From positions 186,001-250,000 of the forward strand of contig NZ_BAAAYO010000010.1 of the NCBI RefSeq assembly GCF_039536325.1: a stretch of DNA of 64,000 bases, written 5' to 3'. A model generated the notes under the pieces. That model saw only the letters and a program-made list of their open reading frames with translations, was not told the DNA's origin and did no database searches. The stretch comes from Paenibacillus_AB hodogayensis. GTDB taxonomy: Bacteria > Bacillota > Bacilli > Paenibacillales > NBRC-103111. The position numbers and the translations under genes are program-made. Shown in pieces: positions 1 to 8,428 of the stretch (position 1 is its first letter; every line of letters begins with the position of its first letter).

Positions 1-145
1 GTAGGCTATTATACGGGATTACCCAAGCACTAGCGTGGACCTCCTTTATTGAAATTTTGTTATCTTCAATCGAATACAGAATTGTTCCAACTGAAGCTAA
101 AAGTAATGTTGCCAATACGGAGACTGTTAGACGTTTTTTCATCAT
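1..145 (-). CDS. Secreted protein, N-terminal part only (runs off the window)
   Basis: The minus strand opens with two adjacent ATG codons at 145-140, preceded by GGAGTG five bases upstream. The 48 visible codons begin MMKKRLTVSVLATLLLASVG, a basic N-terminus plus hydrophobic core typical of a Sec signal peptide, with a likely cleavage site near HASA around residue 39. The rest of the gene lies beyond base 1, so no function can be given. It follows the metalloprotease fragment on the same strand after a 22-bp gap, which suggests a former two-gene unit. The sequence is much more AT-rich than the rest of the window. Too short for the usual ORF listing. Confidence 0.6.
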   Translation of the reverse strand, partial: MMKKRLTVSVLATLLLASVGTILYSIEDNKISIKEVHASAWVIPYNSL

Positions 146-167
146 TATCACTCCATTCAATGATTAA

Positions 168-458
168 TTAAAGTTGATCGTTAAATTTAACTTGTAAGTG
201 TAATTTATCAGTATCTGTTGGTGAAGAAATGCATGCATTAGTAAGATTGCAATTATTCATCCAATGACTGCCGGTGTGTGCAGGAGAATTATAAAAGTGA
301 TTTAGGCCTAACGCATGTCCAGTCTCATGACCAACCAGGTGAGCGCGAAAAGTAGGTCCGAAGTATGATAAAGCAGAAACATTTGTATGATCGATAGTAA
401 TTGTTGCAATATTATATTGAGTTGCTGAAAAGACTACTTGATTTGAAACACCTCTTCT
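168..458 (-). pseudogene. Matrixin-like zinc metalloprotease, C-terminal fragment
   Basis: Reading the minus strand from an in-frame stop at 459-461 down to the TAA at 170-168 gives a 96-residue open frame. It carries HETGHALGLNH, the extended HExxHxxGxxH zinc site of metzincin/matrixin peptidases. In that family the three His residues bind zinc and the Glu is the catalytic base. A downstream WMNN may be the Met-turn. No start codon with a ribosome site and no propeptide or signal region are in frame, and the upstream sequence is closed by a stop, so the 5' half is missing. It is therefore a truncated gene. Family membership is clear from the motif; substrate is unknown. Confidence 0.7.
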
Positions 459-676
459 TTAATATAATTTACTCGCTCACAAATATGGTAATTAATAACA
501 TTTACTATTTCAACCATTTTTCCTTATTTTACAAAAAAAAGAGTGCTTTAGGACCATGTAGAACTTACCTAAACTTTTATTTAGGTGTTCGGTCAGTATG
601 GACAAATCCAAAGGTTCACTTCCACTCTACAATCCCAAGATACCCGGTAAAGCTAAAGTAACCGGAAAGTAAAAAT

Positions 677-1576
677 ATGAACATCACAAATCGCGAAGCG
701 AACAACCTGGTCAACGGCTTGCCAAACGTCCTATTCATTATGGATGCAGAGCGGGCTAAACAATACCGCGGTGTACCCTATCTCGCGCCGGCCATCGAGC
801 AGGTCAAGCAGATGGGCCGCTATGCAGAGGCTGAAATCGCGGCTGCGATCATAAACAGCTTTCTTACTGCGTTTATCAAGGTCGAGGGTCCGAAAAACGA
901 AATCTCGTTCGGGCAGTCAATTCCGGATGAGGATCAGCTACGTATCCGGCCGATGAACGGCTTTCCTCTTAAGAGTTGGGGCCAGGCACCATTAACGTAC
1001 TTGGCGAAGGGGAAGACGTTACGTTCGGCAATCCCAAGCATCCGATATCCGGCTTTGATACTTTACCAGAGCGATGGCGCAGCTCGCCGGCGCAGCGCTG
1101 GATATGCCATATGAAGTGCTGCTGAGCGTGTTCAATAGTAGCTATTCCGCCAGCCGTGCTGCGCTCTTACAGGCATGGCGTTCGTTTCGGGACCGTAGGG
1201 ACTGGTTTTCTGCGGACTTTTGCCAACCCATATATACGAGACATGGCTATTCGAGGCCGTCGCAACCGGACGCATTCAGGCGCCCGGTTTTTTTATGGAT
1301 CCGATTCGCCGGAAGCTCTGGAGTCAAGCGATATGGGTTGGGCCTAGCCCGGGACAGATCGACCCGCTTAAAAAGGTTGAGGCGTCGGAGCGCAAGATCG
1401 CGAATGGCTTCAGCACACACGAAAAGGAAACGGCTGAGCTGACCGGGATGGATTGGGACAGCAATGTCGATGTGCTGGAGCGGGAGTGGGAGCGGGAAGG
1501 GAAGCTGCCGACGATTCCAAATAATTCAGCACCGAAAGGGGGTGAACAAACGAATGCCAACGGGGAGCGAAATTAA
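677..1576 (+). pseudogene. Phage portal protein, lambda gpB type, frameshifted remnant
   Basis: Consecutive pieces in different frames together reconstruct the C-terminal two thirds of a lambda-type portal protein (phage_portal_2 family), the ring through which DNA enters the capsid. Frame 2 from 677 reads RGVPYLAPAIEQVKQMGRY. Frame 1 near 980-1060 reads GPGTINVL then NPKHPISGFDT. Frame 3 from 1074 reads MPYEVLLSVFNSSYSASRAA. Frame 2 again from about 1220 reads IYETWLFEAVATGRIQAPGF to the stop at 1576. At least three frameshifts are needed and the 5' end is absent. It overlaps the start of the prohead protease remnant, matching lambda-like head gene order. Identification rests on recognisable family motifs; the gene is dead. 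Confidence 0.8.
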
Positions 1577-1866
1577 AGGGACTATTATTCCAAACGATTA
1601 CCAATGGATTTATGACTTGTTCGAGATCGAGGCAACGAGTCCGGGAAAAATTGCGCGAGCGGTAACAGACGCAAACGGCGACGACTTGGAGGTCGCGATC
1701 ATATCAGGCGGACGTCACGATCAAAATCGTCGGGGTAGCCGCAAGCGTGATTGCGATGTCCGGTAACAAAATCGTGATGTCCCCAACTGGCCAGCTTATG
1801 ATCCACAATGCCTCCACCTGGACGGCTGGAGATAAGCGGGACCATGCTGCGGACTTCTTGGCTTAA
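1554..1866 (+). pseudogene. ClpP-like prohead protease remnant with internal deletion
   Basis: An ATG at 1554 follows AAAGGGGGTGAAC and opens a peptide beginning MPTGSEIKGTIIPNDYQWIY, typical of the ClpP-type head maturation proteases encoded next to portal genes. After about residue 55 the frame breaks. The rest continues in another frame as VTIKIVGVAASVIAMSGNKI and then QLMIHNASTWTAGDK before a TAA at 1864-1866. Compared with the family, the segment between the SGG element and the strand before the active site is lost, and the GxSAAS-type serine region is shortened. The protein could not be active. It belongs to the same decayed prophage head module as the portal. Confidence 0.75.
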
Positions 1867-2207
1867 GTTGGTTCCTCTCCTAATTGTGTGCAGCAACTTT
1901 TTCATAGATTCGATCATAATTGCGCTGTCTTTTGCTGCACAAGCTATATTGCTGTTTCCGAAGGGAGGTGAGCGGTCGTGAAAAAGCAGGCATCCTTTAT
2001 GGCATCGAAAGAGGACCACAATCATTTTTCGATGGCAGGATAAGCACCTTCGAGCAATCGATCAATCTTGCAAGAGAGAGCAACGTCACGGTTTCGTCGC
2101 CGGTTCGAAGCAGCCTGCAAGTCTGCGACGGGGGGCGACGTCGAAGCCGTCGCTTCGCGCAATCCCGTGTAGCGGGCGGCGGAGCAGTTATCCGCCGTAT
2201 CTTTCTT
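1867..2207. other. Gene-free stretch between phage remnant and LysR gene
   Basis: No convincing gene is visible. A 21-codon plus-strand ORF beginning with GTG at 1978 has a good GGGAGGTGA ribosome site but ends after 21 residues and resembles nothing I know; it may be the head of a decayed phage gene. The remainder looks like non-coding or eroded phage DNA. Confidence 0.4.
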
Positions 2208-3125
2208 TTAAAGGCCATGTCCGGGAGAATGCTTATGGCGGACGGCGATAGCGGTAAATTCCCGGACAAGCGGGTCCGGCGGGCTCTGCCGCCGCGTGCA
2301 CAGTACGATCGTATTGGCGACCCTGACGTCGGCCACGTGCACTCTAGCGAGCTCGCCGCGTTCCACGTAGCCTCCCGCGACAAGGGATGAGACAAAGGTG
2401 GTTCCGTAGCCGGCCATCACGGCATGGAGAGTCCCGCTCAAATCGTTAAATTGCAATTCGATCCGGGGCGGGTCCAGCTGCCGCTCGCGGCACAAACGCA
2501 TGAGCCTGTCCCTGGTGACGCTGCCTTCCTCCCGCATGATGAATGGCTCGGCCAGCATATCGCCAAGAGCAACCTCCCGACCGGCGTACTTGTGCCCCGG
2601 TGCGACTACGAACCAAAACTCATCGCGGTACAGTTCGGTCCAGCACAGCTCGTCGTCCGCCGGCAGAGGCAGGTCGGCAAGTCCGTAGACGGCCGCGTCC
2701 GCCTCGAAACCGACCAGCCGCTCCAGAGCGGTCCGGGAATTGGCCGTTGCGATGTGCACCTCCACCTCCGGACGAGATTGCTTGAAAAGGGCCGCCCATC
2801 GGGGAATCAACAGGCTGGTGGCCAAATAGTTGCCGACAATCCGCAATCTCCCCTTCGGAAAATTCCGCTCCTCCTCCATCCGCTCCAGCACCTGGGCTTC
2901 CAGGCGAAACAGCTTCTCCAGCGGCTCAAGCAAGCATTGGCCGAGCGGGGTCAGCCGAAGCCGCCGACCCTCGATCTGAAACAGCACAATGCCTTGCTCC
3001 TTCTCGAATTTGCGGATCTGCGCGGATATGGCAGGCTGGCTCATGTTCAGCGCCTGCGCCGCCTTGGTCGTGCTGCCCTTCCGGGCAACCGTGTAAAACA
3101 GTCTTAGTGCATGCAAGTTCAGCAT
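2208..3125 (-). CDS. LysR-family transcriptional regulator
   Basis: A 305-residue LysR regulator of normal length. The N-terminal winged helix-turn-helix (about residues 1-60) includes STTKAAQALNMSQPAISAQI, the characteristic recognition-helix region. The C-terminal two thirds is the periplasmic-binding-like effector domain. The frame stays open far upstream, but the first credible start is the ATG at 3125, with GGAG immediately ahead and family-typical N-terminal residues. It is transcribed divergently from the histidine phosphatase gene across an AT-rich 117-bp gap, the classic arrangement in which a LysR protein controls itself and its neighbour. The effector is unknown. Confidence 0.88.
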   Translation of the reverse strand: MLNLHALRLFYTVARKGSTTKAAQALNMSQPAISAQIRKFEKEQGIVLFQIEGRRLRLTPLGQCLLEPLEKLFRLEAQVLERMEEERNFPKGRLRIVGNYLATSLLIPRWAALFKQSRPEVEVHIATANSRTALERLVGFEADAAVYGLADLPLPADDELCWTELYRDEFWFVVAPGHKYAGREVALGDMLAEPFIMREEGSVTRDRLMRLCRERQLDPPRIELQFNDLSGTLHAVMAGYGTTFVSSLVAGGYVERGELARVHVADVRVANTIVLCTRRQSPPDPLVREFTAIAVRHKHSPGHGL

Positions 3126-3242
3126 AGCTCCGCCATCCCTTCTATATACACAAAAGTTATATATAATAACAATAATATAATTTTTATATATGAATATACA
3201 TAGTATACTCCTTTTGAACATTAGCGAAAAGGAGACTGCGGA
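3126..3242. promoter_or_regulatory. Divergent promoter region between LysR and phosphatase genes
   Basis: This short, very AT-rich intergenic region contains overlapping TATATAA/TATAAT-like runs (about 3150-3190) and TAGTATACT near 3198-3206. It is the only space available for promoters of both divergent genes and presumably contains the LysR binding site. I could not single out one convincing -35/-10 pair. Confidence 0.45.
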
Positions 3243-3863
3243 ATGACGGAAACGATGCTTTACTTCATCAGGCATGGGCAGACGGAATGGAACGTACAGG
3301 GACGGATGCAGGGGCATCGGGATTCTGAGCTCACCGTGAAGGGGCGGCGGCAGGCCGAACGGCTCGCAGAGCGGCTTTCGCCCGTTACTTTCGACGCGCT
3401 GCACAGCAGCACCAGTCCGCGGGCGGTAAGCACGGCCCGCCTCATTCGAGGCGAGCGGAGCGAAGAGCTGCGAACTTGGGATGCGCTGAAGGAGATTAAT
3501 ATGGGCGTCTGGGAGGGAGAATCGGTAGAGACGATCCGCAAGCAGGACGCGGAGCGATACCGGCATTTTTGGGAAGCGCCTCACCTTTATCGTCCTTCCG
3601 CGGGCGGAGAAAGCTACGAGGAACTGCTCAAGCGGACACTTCCCGCCCTAGAGAAGATTGCGGCCGAACATGCGGGCGGCCATGTGCTGATCGTCACTCA
3701 CCGCATAACGTTGCGAACCGTGCTCGGCCACTATGAGGGCAAAAGCTTGCGGGAGCTGGGCGAGCTGCCCGATCTGCCGCCCGCGAGTCTCAGCTTGGTC
3801 AGGCTGCGCGACGGCAAAGCCTCGGTCGAGCTGTATGGGGACGCCTCCCATGACAAGGACTAG
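3243..3863 (+). CDS. Histidine phosphatase family protein (phosphoglycerate mutase-like)
   Basis: The 206-residue protein begins MTETMLYFIRHGQTEWN; R10-H11-G12 is the phospho-accepting RHG motif of the histidine phosphatase superfamily. The second core histidine is in VLIVTHR near residue 152, and the WEGE segment near residue 88 supplies an acidic residue typical of the family. Length fits cobalamin phosphatase/PhoE-like members, which are broad phosphomonoesterases; the physiological substrate cannot be inferred. The ATG follows AAAGGAG by seven bases. Divergent from a LysR regulator that may control it. Confidence 0.88.
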   Translation: MTETMLYFIRHGQTEWNVQGRMQGHRDSELTVKGRRQAERLAERLSPVTFDALHSSTSPRAVSTARLIRGERSEELRTWDALKEINMGVWEGESVETIRKQDAERYRHFWEAPHLYRPSAGGESYEELLKRTLPALEKIAAEHAGGHVLIVTHRITLRTVLGHYEGKSLRELGELPDLPPASLSLVRLRDGKASVELYGDASHDKD

Positions 3864-4097
3864 ACGTCCGGTCCGCGAATCATTATCGCTTCGGCATCTC
3901 CTCAGGCTTATCCGTTGCTTCATTTGTTCCTATCAAGGACAAGCTTGATCAACATTGACGGCAGGCGATTGCCGGGAAACAGCCCGGCGACGTGCGGAAT
4001 GGCCAGGCCTGGCTCGGATGATAGCCCGGGCAAACGTGGCGAGGTAAAGCGATTTCTTTGCCAAATCATGACCGGAGGCCCGGAGCCGAATGGTTTG

Positions 4098-4106
4098 TGA
4101 TACAAT
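4098..4106 (+). promoter_or_regulatory. Candidate extended -10 promoter for the DinB gene
   Basis: TGATACAAT is a TG-n-TACAAT extended -10 element. No good -35 hexamer lies 17 bases upstream, as is common for extended -10 promoters. It would drive the small ORF at 4139 and the DinB gene. Confidence 0.45.
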
Positions 4107-4138
4107 AGAATGTAGATTCCGTTAGGGAGGCGTTTGTC

Positions 4139-4189
4139 ATGAAAACAACTCGCATTCATGGGGCAAACTTGATGGGGCTTAGCGCATAA
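4139..4189 (+). CDS. Possible 16-residue leader peptide upstream of the DinB gene
   Basis: ATG at 4139 is preceded by GGGAGG eight bases upstream and encodes MKTTRIHGANLMGLSA, ending in TAA at 4187-4189, 44 bp before the DinB start. The ribosome site is better than that of many real genes here. No known peptide is recognised; it could be a translated leader or chance. Confidence 0.3.
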   Translation: MKTTRIHGANLMGLSA

Positions 4190-4233
4190 TTGCCCATAAA
4201 CTGCGCGATTCCCCGCCAAGAGGGGAAGCACGT

Positions 4234-4752
4234 TTGAAATCGTATATACTGCAGCAGTTCGATTACCATGTATGGGCCAACGAGCAGGTGTGCGCACATT
4301 TGCAGGGACTGGGCGAGGACGTGTACCGGCAGGAAATCGTCAGCGTCTTTCCGACGATCTACGACGCCATGACGCACATCTACGTGATCGACTGCAATTG
4401 GTTGACACTCCTGTCCCGGGGCGGCGTCACGGACATGTCGGCCGACTATTTCCGGGAATTGAAGGACTCGATCGACCGGCTCGTCGCTCAGACGGAAGGC
4501 AAACGGATCGAGGAGCTAAGCCGCATGATGAACGAGCTGGCCGTCCGGTTCAGGGCGTACATCGAGAACCACGAAGATCTGGAGGCGCTGTGCCCGTCCG
4601 GAACGTTCCAAGCCCGTTACCTCGACTTCATTCAGCACATGGTCAATCACGGGACGTACCATCGCGGGAACGTCACCGCGATGCTTCGGCAACTGGGACA
4701 TCCCGGCACGCCGACCGATTTCGGCTACTATCTGTATACCTTACAGCCATAA
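4234..4752 (+). CDS. DinB-family protein (putative metal-dependent thiol transferase fold)
   Basis: A 172-residue four-helix-bundle protein of the DinB/YfiT-like superfamily. The metal-binding histidine triad is visible: H48 in AMTHIYVID and H139/H143 in HMVNHGTYHRGN. Related proteins are divalent-metal enzymes such as bacillithiol S-transferases, or are uncharacterised damage-inducible proteins. The start is TTG at 4234, seven bases after AGAGGGG, because the first residues match the family N-terminus. The specific reaction is unknown. Confidence 0.82.
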   Translation: MKSYILQQFDYHVWANEQVCAHLQGLGEDVYRQEIVSVFPTIYDAMTHIYVIDCNWLTLLSRGGVTDMSADYFRELKDSIDRLVAQTEGKRIEELSRMMNELAVRFRAYIENHEDLEALCPSGTFQARYLDFIQHMVNHGTYHRGNVTAMLRQLGHPGTPTDFGYYLYTLQP

Positions 4753-4786
4753 CCGTCGCATATCCATCACAATAGCCTGAACCGCC

Positions 4787-4812
4787 AGCCCGGGACGCAG
4801 TTGTCCCGGGCT
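4787..4812 (+). terminator. GC-rich hairpin downstream of the DinB gene
   Basis: AGCCCGGGAC (4787-4796) pairs perfectly with GTCCCGGGCT (4803-4812) across a six-base loop, 35 bp after the DinB stop. No T-tract follows, so it may be an RNA-stabilising hairpin or part of a compound terminator with the next element. Confidence 0.5.
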
Positions 4813-4837
4813 GATGGCGTTATGGCTGCCGCGTACC

Positions 4838-4885
4838 AAAAAGACGCTTTCCCTCCCTTGGGACAAGGAGAGAAGGCGTCTTTTT
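4838..4885. terminator. Bidirectional rho-independent terminator
   Basis: AAAAAGACGC (4838-4847) pairs with GCGTCTTTTT (4876-4885), with further pairing of CTCC/GGAG inside. T-tracts occur on both strands. It lies between the convergent DinB gene (+) and the flavin monooxygenase gene (-), serving both. The 195 bp from 4886 to 5080 hold nothing else that I can identify. Confidence 0.8.
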
Positions 4886-5080
4886 ACGTGAAAAAAAGGA
4901 TTTTTGCAGGCTAATGCTTGCCGGATACAATACGATGTTACGATACTGCGCCGAGCCGCTTGCCGGGAGCTGCTCCCAGCGCGGGTAAGCTTGCCGGTCG
5001 GTCAGCCTCGCTTCATGCCCGTGAAACATGCCAGGCTCTCCGCTCGGCGTCATCGGCGCATCCGGGCGCATTCCTTACCT

Positions 5081-6424
5081 TTACACCGTCGCGGCGCCGG
5101 CCGCCTGCTTGGCGTAACGGTTCGCCGGAACCGGCAGTCCGAGGTTGCCGCGCAGCGTATCGGCTTCATAGTCTTCGCGGAACAGACCGCGCTGCTGCAA
5201 GATCGGGACGACATGGTCGACGAATTCCTCCAGCCCGCGCGGAGCGGCCGCCCCGACGATAAAGCCGTCGGCTGCCCCGGCTTCAAACCACGCCTGTAGC
5301 TTGTCGGCGACCGACTCCGGCGTGCCGATGAACGTCGGCTTCGGCGTAGCCGTCCGCAGCGCCACCTGCCGGAGCGTCAGCCCTTCCTCCTTGGCCCAGG
5401 CCTTCATACGGTCCGTCGCGCTTTGGAAGCTGTTGCGCCCCAGATCGCCAAGCTCCGGGAACGGCTCGTCGAGCGGATACTGCGAGAAATCGTGATGCTC
5501 GTAGAAGCGGCCCAAAAAGTCGAGCGCCTTCTCGATCGAGACGAGGTTGGCGATCTCTTCGTATTTGCGCTCCGCTTCCTCCGGCGTACTGCCGATAATC
5601 GGGCCGATGCCCGGCAAAATGACGATCTCCTCCGGATTGCGTCCTAACGCCCGGGCGCGTCCCTTCACATCGTCGTAATAGCGCTTGGCGTCCTCCGGCG
5701 TCTCCTGGCCGGTGAAAATCGCATTCGCCCATTTGGCAGCAAACGACTTGCCGGACTCGGACGCCCCCGCCTGAAAAATAACCGGCTGCCCTTGGCTGGA
5801 GCGGGCGATATTGAGCGGACCTTTGACCGAGAAGTAGTCGCCTTTATGGTGGAGCGTATGCATTTTGGCCGGATCGAAAAAGACGCCCGTTTCCTTGTTG
5901 CGCACAAACGCGTCATCTTCCCACGAATCCCACAGCCCGGTCGCCACCTGCAAATATTCGTCGGCGATTTTGTAGCGCTCCGGGTGGGTCGGGTGCTGCT
6001 GCTCCGTCTTGCCGAAGTTGAGCGCGGAGCCTTCCAGCGGCGAGGTGACGACGTTCCATCCGGCGCGCCCGCCGCTGATCATATCCAGCGAACCGAACTG
6101 GCGGGATACGGTAAAGGGATCGCTGTAAGAGGTCGACAGCGTGCCGACCAACCCGATCTTCGAGCTGATCCCGGCCAGAGCACTCAGAATCGAGATCGGC
6201 TCGAACCGGTTCAGGAAGTGCGGGATCGATTTTTCCGTAATGTACAAGCCGTCGGCGATAAAGACGAAGTCGAACTTGCCTTCTTCCGCTTTTTGCGTCC
6301 ATTTCTTGTATAGCTCGAAATTAACGCTCGCATCCGTGATCGCGTCGGGATGCCGCCAGCCCGAAATATTGCCGCCGACGCCATGCAGAATGGCGCCCAG
6401 TTTGATTTGTCTCTTCGTTCCCAT
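5081..6424 (-). CDS. FMN-dependent monooxygenase, NtaA/SnaA/DszA family
   Basis: A 447-residue protein of the bacterial luciferase superfamily, NtaA/SnaA/DszA(SoxA) branch: FMNH2- and O2-dependent monooxygenases of nitrilotriacetate, pristinamycin, dibenzothiophene sulfone or S-(2-succino)cysteine derivatives (CmoJ/YtnJ of Bacillus subtilis). Family hallmarks are FVFIADGLYI near residue 55, the block SGGRAGWNVVTSPLEG near 120-140, and VIFQAGASESGK in the middle. The ATG follows GGAGGAGATCG. It is last in a same-strand group with the luciferase-like gene 57 bp upstream and the LysR gene, and ends at a strong terminator. A close paralogue lies at 15014. Role in organosulfur breakdown is inferred from family and neighbours. 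Confidence 0.85.
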   Translation of the reverse strand: MGTKRQIKLGAILHGVGGNISGWRHPDAITDASVNFELYKKWTQKAEEGKFDFVFIADGLYITEKSIPHFLNRFEPISILSALAGISSKIGLVGTLSTSYSDPFTVSRQFGSLDMISGGRAGWNVVTSPLEGSALNFGKTEQQHPTHPERYKIADEYLQVATGLWDSWEDDAFVRNKETGVFFDPAKMHTLHHKGDYFSVKGPLNIARSSQGQPVIFQAGASESGKSFAAKWANAIFTGQETPEDAKRYYDDVKGRARALGRNPEEIVILPGIGPIIGSTPEEAERKYEEIANLVSIEKALDFLGRFYEHHDFSQYPLDEPFPELGDLGRNSFQSATDRMKAWAKEEGLTLRQVALRTATPKPTFIGTPESVADKLQAWFEAGAADGFIVGAAAPRGLEEFVDHVVPILQQRGLFREDYEADTLRGNLGLPVPANRYAKQAAGAATV

Positions 6425-6481
6425 AATCGATCTCCTCCATATGGTATTTAAGATTATGTCATTGGCCAGACCGGATCGCCT

Positions 6482-7528
6482 TTAGGATATGGCGGCCGGC
6501 GCCTGCTCTCGCGTCTCCCCGATTTCCCCGGCGAACGCCTCCCGGAGCAGCGTATAGGAGCGCTTGCGGTCCTCGAAGCTGCGCACCTGCGTCGAGACGA
6601 CGATCAATTCCTCCACGCCGTATTCCCGCTGCAGCTCCAGAAGCTGGGCGCGCACCGATTCCTTCGTCCCTTTGGCAATCTGCGCCTGCTGCGTCTCGAT
6701 GTGGTACTGCTCGTTTGACTGCCGGCCGTATTCCTCGGCCTGCTCGATCGTTCCGACGGTCAGCGTCCGGCCTCCGGCCAGCTTGATTTTGACCAGCTTG
6801 TAGGACTGGGCGAGCTCTTGCGCCTCCTCCTCGGTGTCGGCCACAGCGACCGACAAGGCCAGGATCGGCTGCGGCCCATGGCCGCGCTGCGGCTCGAACC
6901 GCTCCGCATACGTCCGGAACGCCTCCCGGGCCGTCTGCGAATCGCTGTTGATAAACAGTGCAAATACGTAGGGCAAGCCCGCCTCCGCGGCGATTTCGGC
7001 GCTGGACACGCTGGTGCCGAGCACGTATAGATCGGCCGGCTGCTCGGCGACGGGACCGGCGACAATGCCGGCGTACGGATGATCGTCGGGCACCTGGTTG
7101 GCGATATAGCGCTGCAGCTCGGCCAGCTTCTCCGACAGCGAGGCCGTCTCCCCCGCGTTCTGCTGCAGCGCCCGCGTCGAGCGGGGCAGCCCGCCCGGCG
7201 CGCGGCCTATGCCGAGATCGACCCGTCCGGGCGCAAGCGAGGCGAGCACGTTGAAATTTTCCGCAACCTTGTAGGGGCTATAATGCTGCAGCATCACTCC
7301 CCCGGCGCCGATGCGCAGCTTTTCCGTATGCGCCAGCAGATGCGAGATGAGCACCTCGGGCGAAGTGCCCGCGACGCGCTCGGAATCGTGATGCTCCGAT
7401 ACCCAGAACCGGTAATACCCGAGCCGTTCGGCCAGACGGGCCAGCTCGATGGTATGCCGGAAAGCTTGCGACGGCGTTTCCCCCGGCAGAATGGGGGTTT
7501 GATCGAGAATGCTGAGCTTGAGTGCCAT
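6482..7528 (-). CDS. LLM-class flavin-dependent oxidoreductase
   Basis: A 348-residue luciferase-like monooxygenase beginning MALKLSILDQTPILPGE. The segments FWVSEHHDSERVAGTSPEVL and IGAGGVMLQHYSPYKVAENF are typical of the MsnO8/YhbW-like branch of the superfamily, where such residues bind FMN. An alternative in-frame GTG at 7540 exists, but the ATG at 7528 lies ten bases after GGAG and matches the family N-terminus. It sits 18 bp after the LysR gene and 57 bp before the NtaA-type gene, so all three are likely co-transcribed. The substrate is not known; desulfonation or oxidation of an organosulfur compound is plausible. Confidence 0.83.
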   Translation of the reverse strand: MALKLSILDQTPILPGETPSQAFRHTIELARLAERLGYYRFWVSEHHDSERVAGTSPEVLISHLLAHTEKLRIGAGGVMLQHYSPYKVAENFNVLASLAPGRVDLGIGRAPGGLPRSTRALQQNAGETASLSEKLAELQRYIANQVPDDHPYAGIVAGPVAEQPADLYVLGTSVSSAEIAAEAGLPYVFALFINSDSQTAREAFRTYAERFEPQRGHGPQPILALSVAVADTEEEAQELAQSYKLVKIKLAGGRTLTVGTIEQAEEYGRQSNEQYHIETQQAQIAKGTKESVRAQLLELQREYGVEELIVVSTQVRSFEDRKRSYTLLREAFAGEIGETREQAPAAIS

Positions 7529-7546
7529 TAACCGATTCACTCCGTT

Positions 7547-8428
7547 CTATATATAGACTTCGCCCGGTCGATGGGCAATCAGAAAACGTACGATTTCCGT
7601 TTGTTCGCCGTTCAGGCTAATAATATTCGTTTGCAGGCGGATTCCCGCCACCTCGGCCACATCGACCGGGCAAAGCAGCCCCTCGCGCTCTTCCTTGCTG
7701 ACGCACAGGCCCGGCAGGAAGCAGATGCCGGCTTGATTGAGGACGAGCTTCTTCGCCATTTCCGCGTTGTCCGTATGAATCTCGATTGCCGGCGGCCTGT
7801 TCAGGCTTTGAAACATGCGATGGATGCGCAGCCAGTCGAGAGAGCCGCATTCGAAAAACACGAACGGCTGGTCGACGAGCAGCTCGGCGGACACTTCCCC
7901 GGCTCCCGCAAGCGGATGGTCGGCATACGTATACAGACGGATCGGGTCCTCGTAAAATTTCACCGATTGCAAGTTCGGATGGTTCACGTTGCGGACGAAG
8001 CCGATATCCAGCTCCCGGTTCAGCACCTTGCCGACGATCTCGTCGGTTACCGCCGTCGTCACCTTCATATGCACCCCGGGATAACGCGCCTTCAGCTTCG
8101 GCAGCAGCTCCGCCATCATATAGTTGGAGACGGACACGGTGCAGCCGATCCGCAGCTCCTTCGGAGTCGTCCGCGTCCGCTGGAGCTGCTGCTTGCCTTT
8201 CTGGAACGTTTGCAGCAGCTGCTGGGCGTAGGGCAGAAACTTGACTCCGTTCTCGGTCAGATGCACCTGGCGGCCCATCCGGTCGAACAGCCGGCAGTCC
8301 AGCTCCCGTTCCAGCGACTGGATGCGCGCGGTAACCGACGGCTGCGACAAATACAGCACCTCGGCCGCCTTGTTAAAGCTGCCGTAATGGAACACATAGA
8401 CGAACGCTTCAATATTCTCGATATTCAT
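7547..8428 (-). CDS. LysR-family regulator, possible sulfur-uptake activator
   Basis: A 293-residue LysR regulator starting MNIENIEAFVYVFHYGSFNK. The helix-turn-helix includes AAEVLYLSQPSVTARIQSLE (about residues 22-41) and the effector domain follows from about residue 90. The ATG at 8428 lies eight bases after GGGAG; the longer frame to 8521 has no comparable start. Its position as first gene of a unit with two flavin monooxygenases resembles B. subtilis YtlI, the LysR activator of the S-(2-succino)cysteine operon. That parallel is inference from context, not from residue-level comparison. Confidence 0.88.
   Translation of the reverse strand: MNIENIEAFVYVFHYGSFNKAAEVLYLSQPSVTARIQSLERELDCRLFDRMGRQVHLTENGVKFLPYAQQLLQTFQKGKQQLQRTRTTPKELRIGCTVSVSNYMMAELLPKLKARYPGVHMKVTTAVTDEIVGKVLNRELDIGFVRNVNHPNLQSVKFYEDPIRLYTYADHPLAGAGEVSAELLVDQPFVFFECGSLDWLRIHRMFQSLNRPPAIEIHTDNAEMAKKLVLNQAGICFLPGLCVSKEEREGLLCPVDVAEVAGIRLQTNIISLNGEQTEIVRFLIAHRPGEVYI

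Larger units (their letters stand above)
1..660. other. AT-rich island, compositionally unlike the rest of the window
   Basis: By eye this stretch is about one third G+C, while sequence after about 670 is well over half. It contains the start of a secreted protein, a metalloprotease fragment and, from about 460 to 660, no convincing gene. A 27-codon minus-strand ORF starting near 513 has an AAGGA element but no recognisable similarity. The sharp shift in composition next to phage remnants suggests horizontally acquired DNA. Confidence 0.6.
3864..4233. other. Intergenic region with a candidate leader
   Basis: Between the phosphatase and DinB genes there is no full-size gene. A GC-rich inverted repeat GCCGGG/CCCGGC near 3970-3987 follows the phosphatase gene but lacks a T-tract. 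Further down lie an extended -10 promoter and a 16-codon ORF, listed separately. Confidence 0.4.

Noticed and set aside
3126..3584. N-terminal extension of the LysR protein at 2208
   Set aside because: The added residues are antisense to the phosphatase gene and lack LysR features; the family N-terminus begins at 3125.
4820..5071. 83-codon minus-strand frame downstream of the NtaA-type gene
   Set aside because: It runs through the bidirectional terminator, has no spaced ribosome site and has no recognisable sequence.
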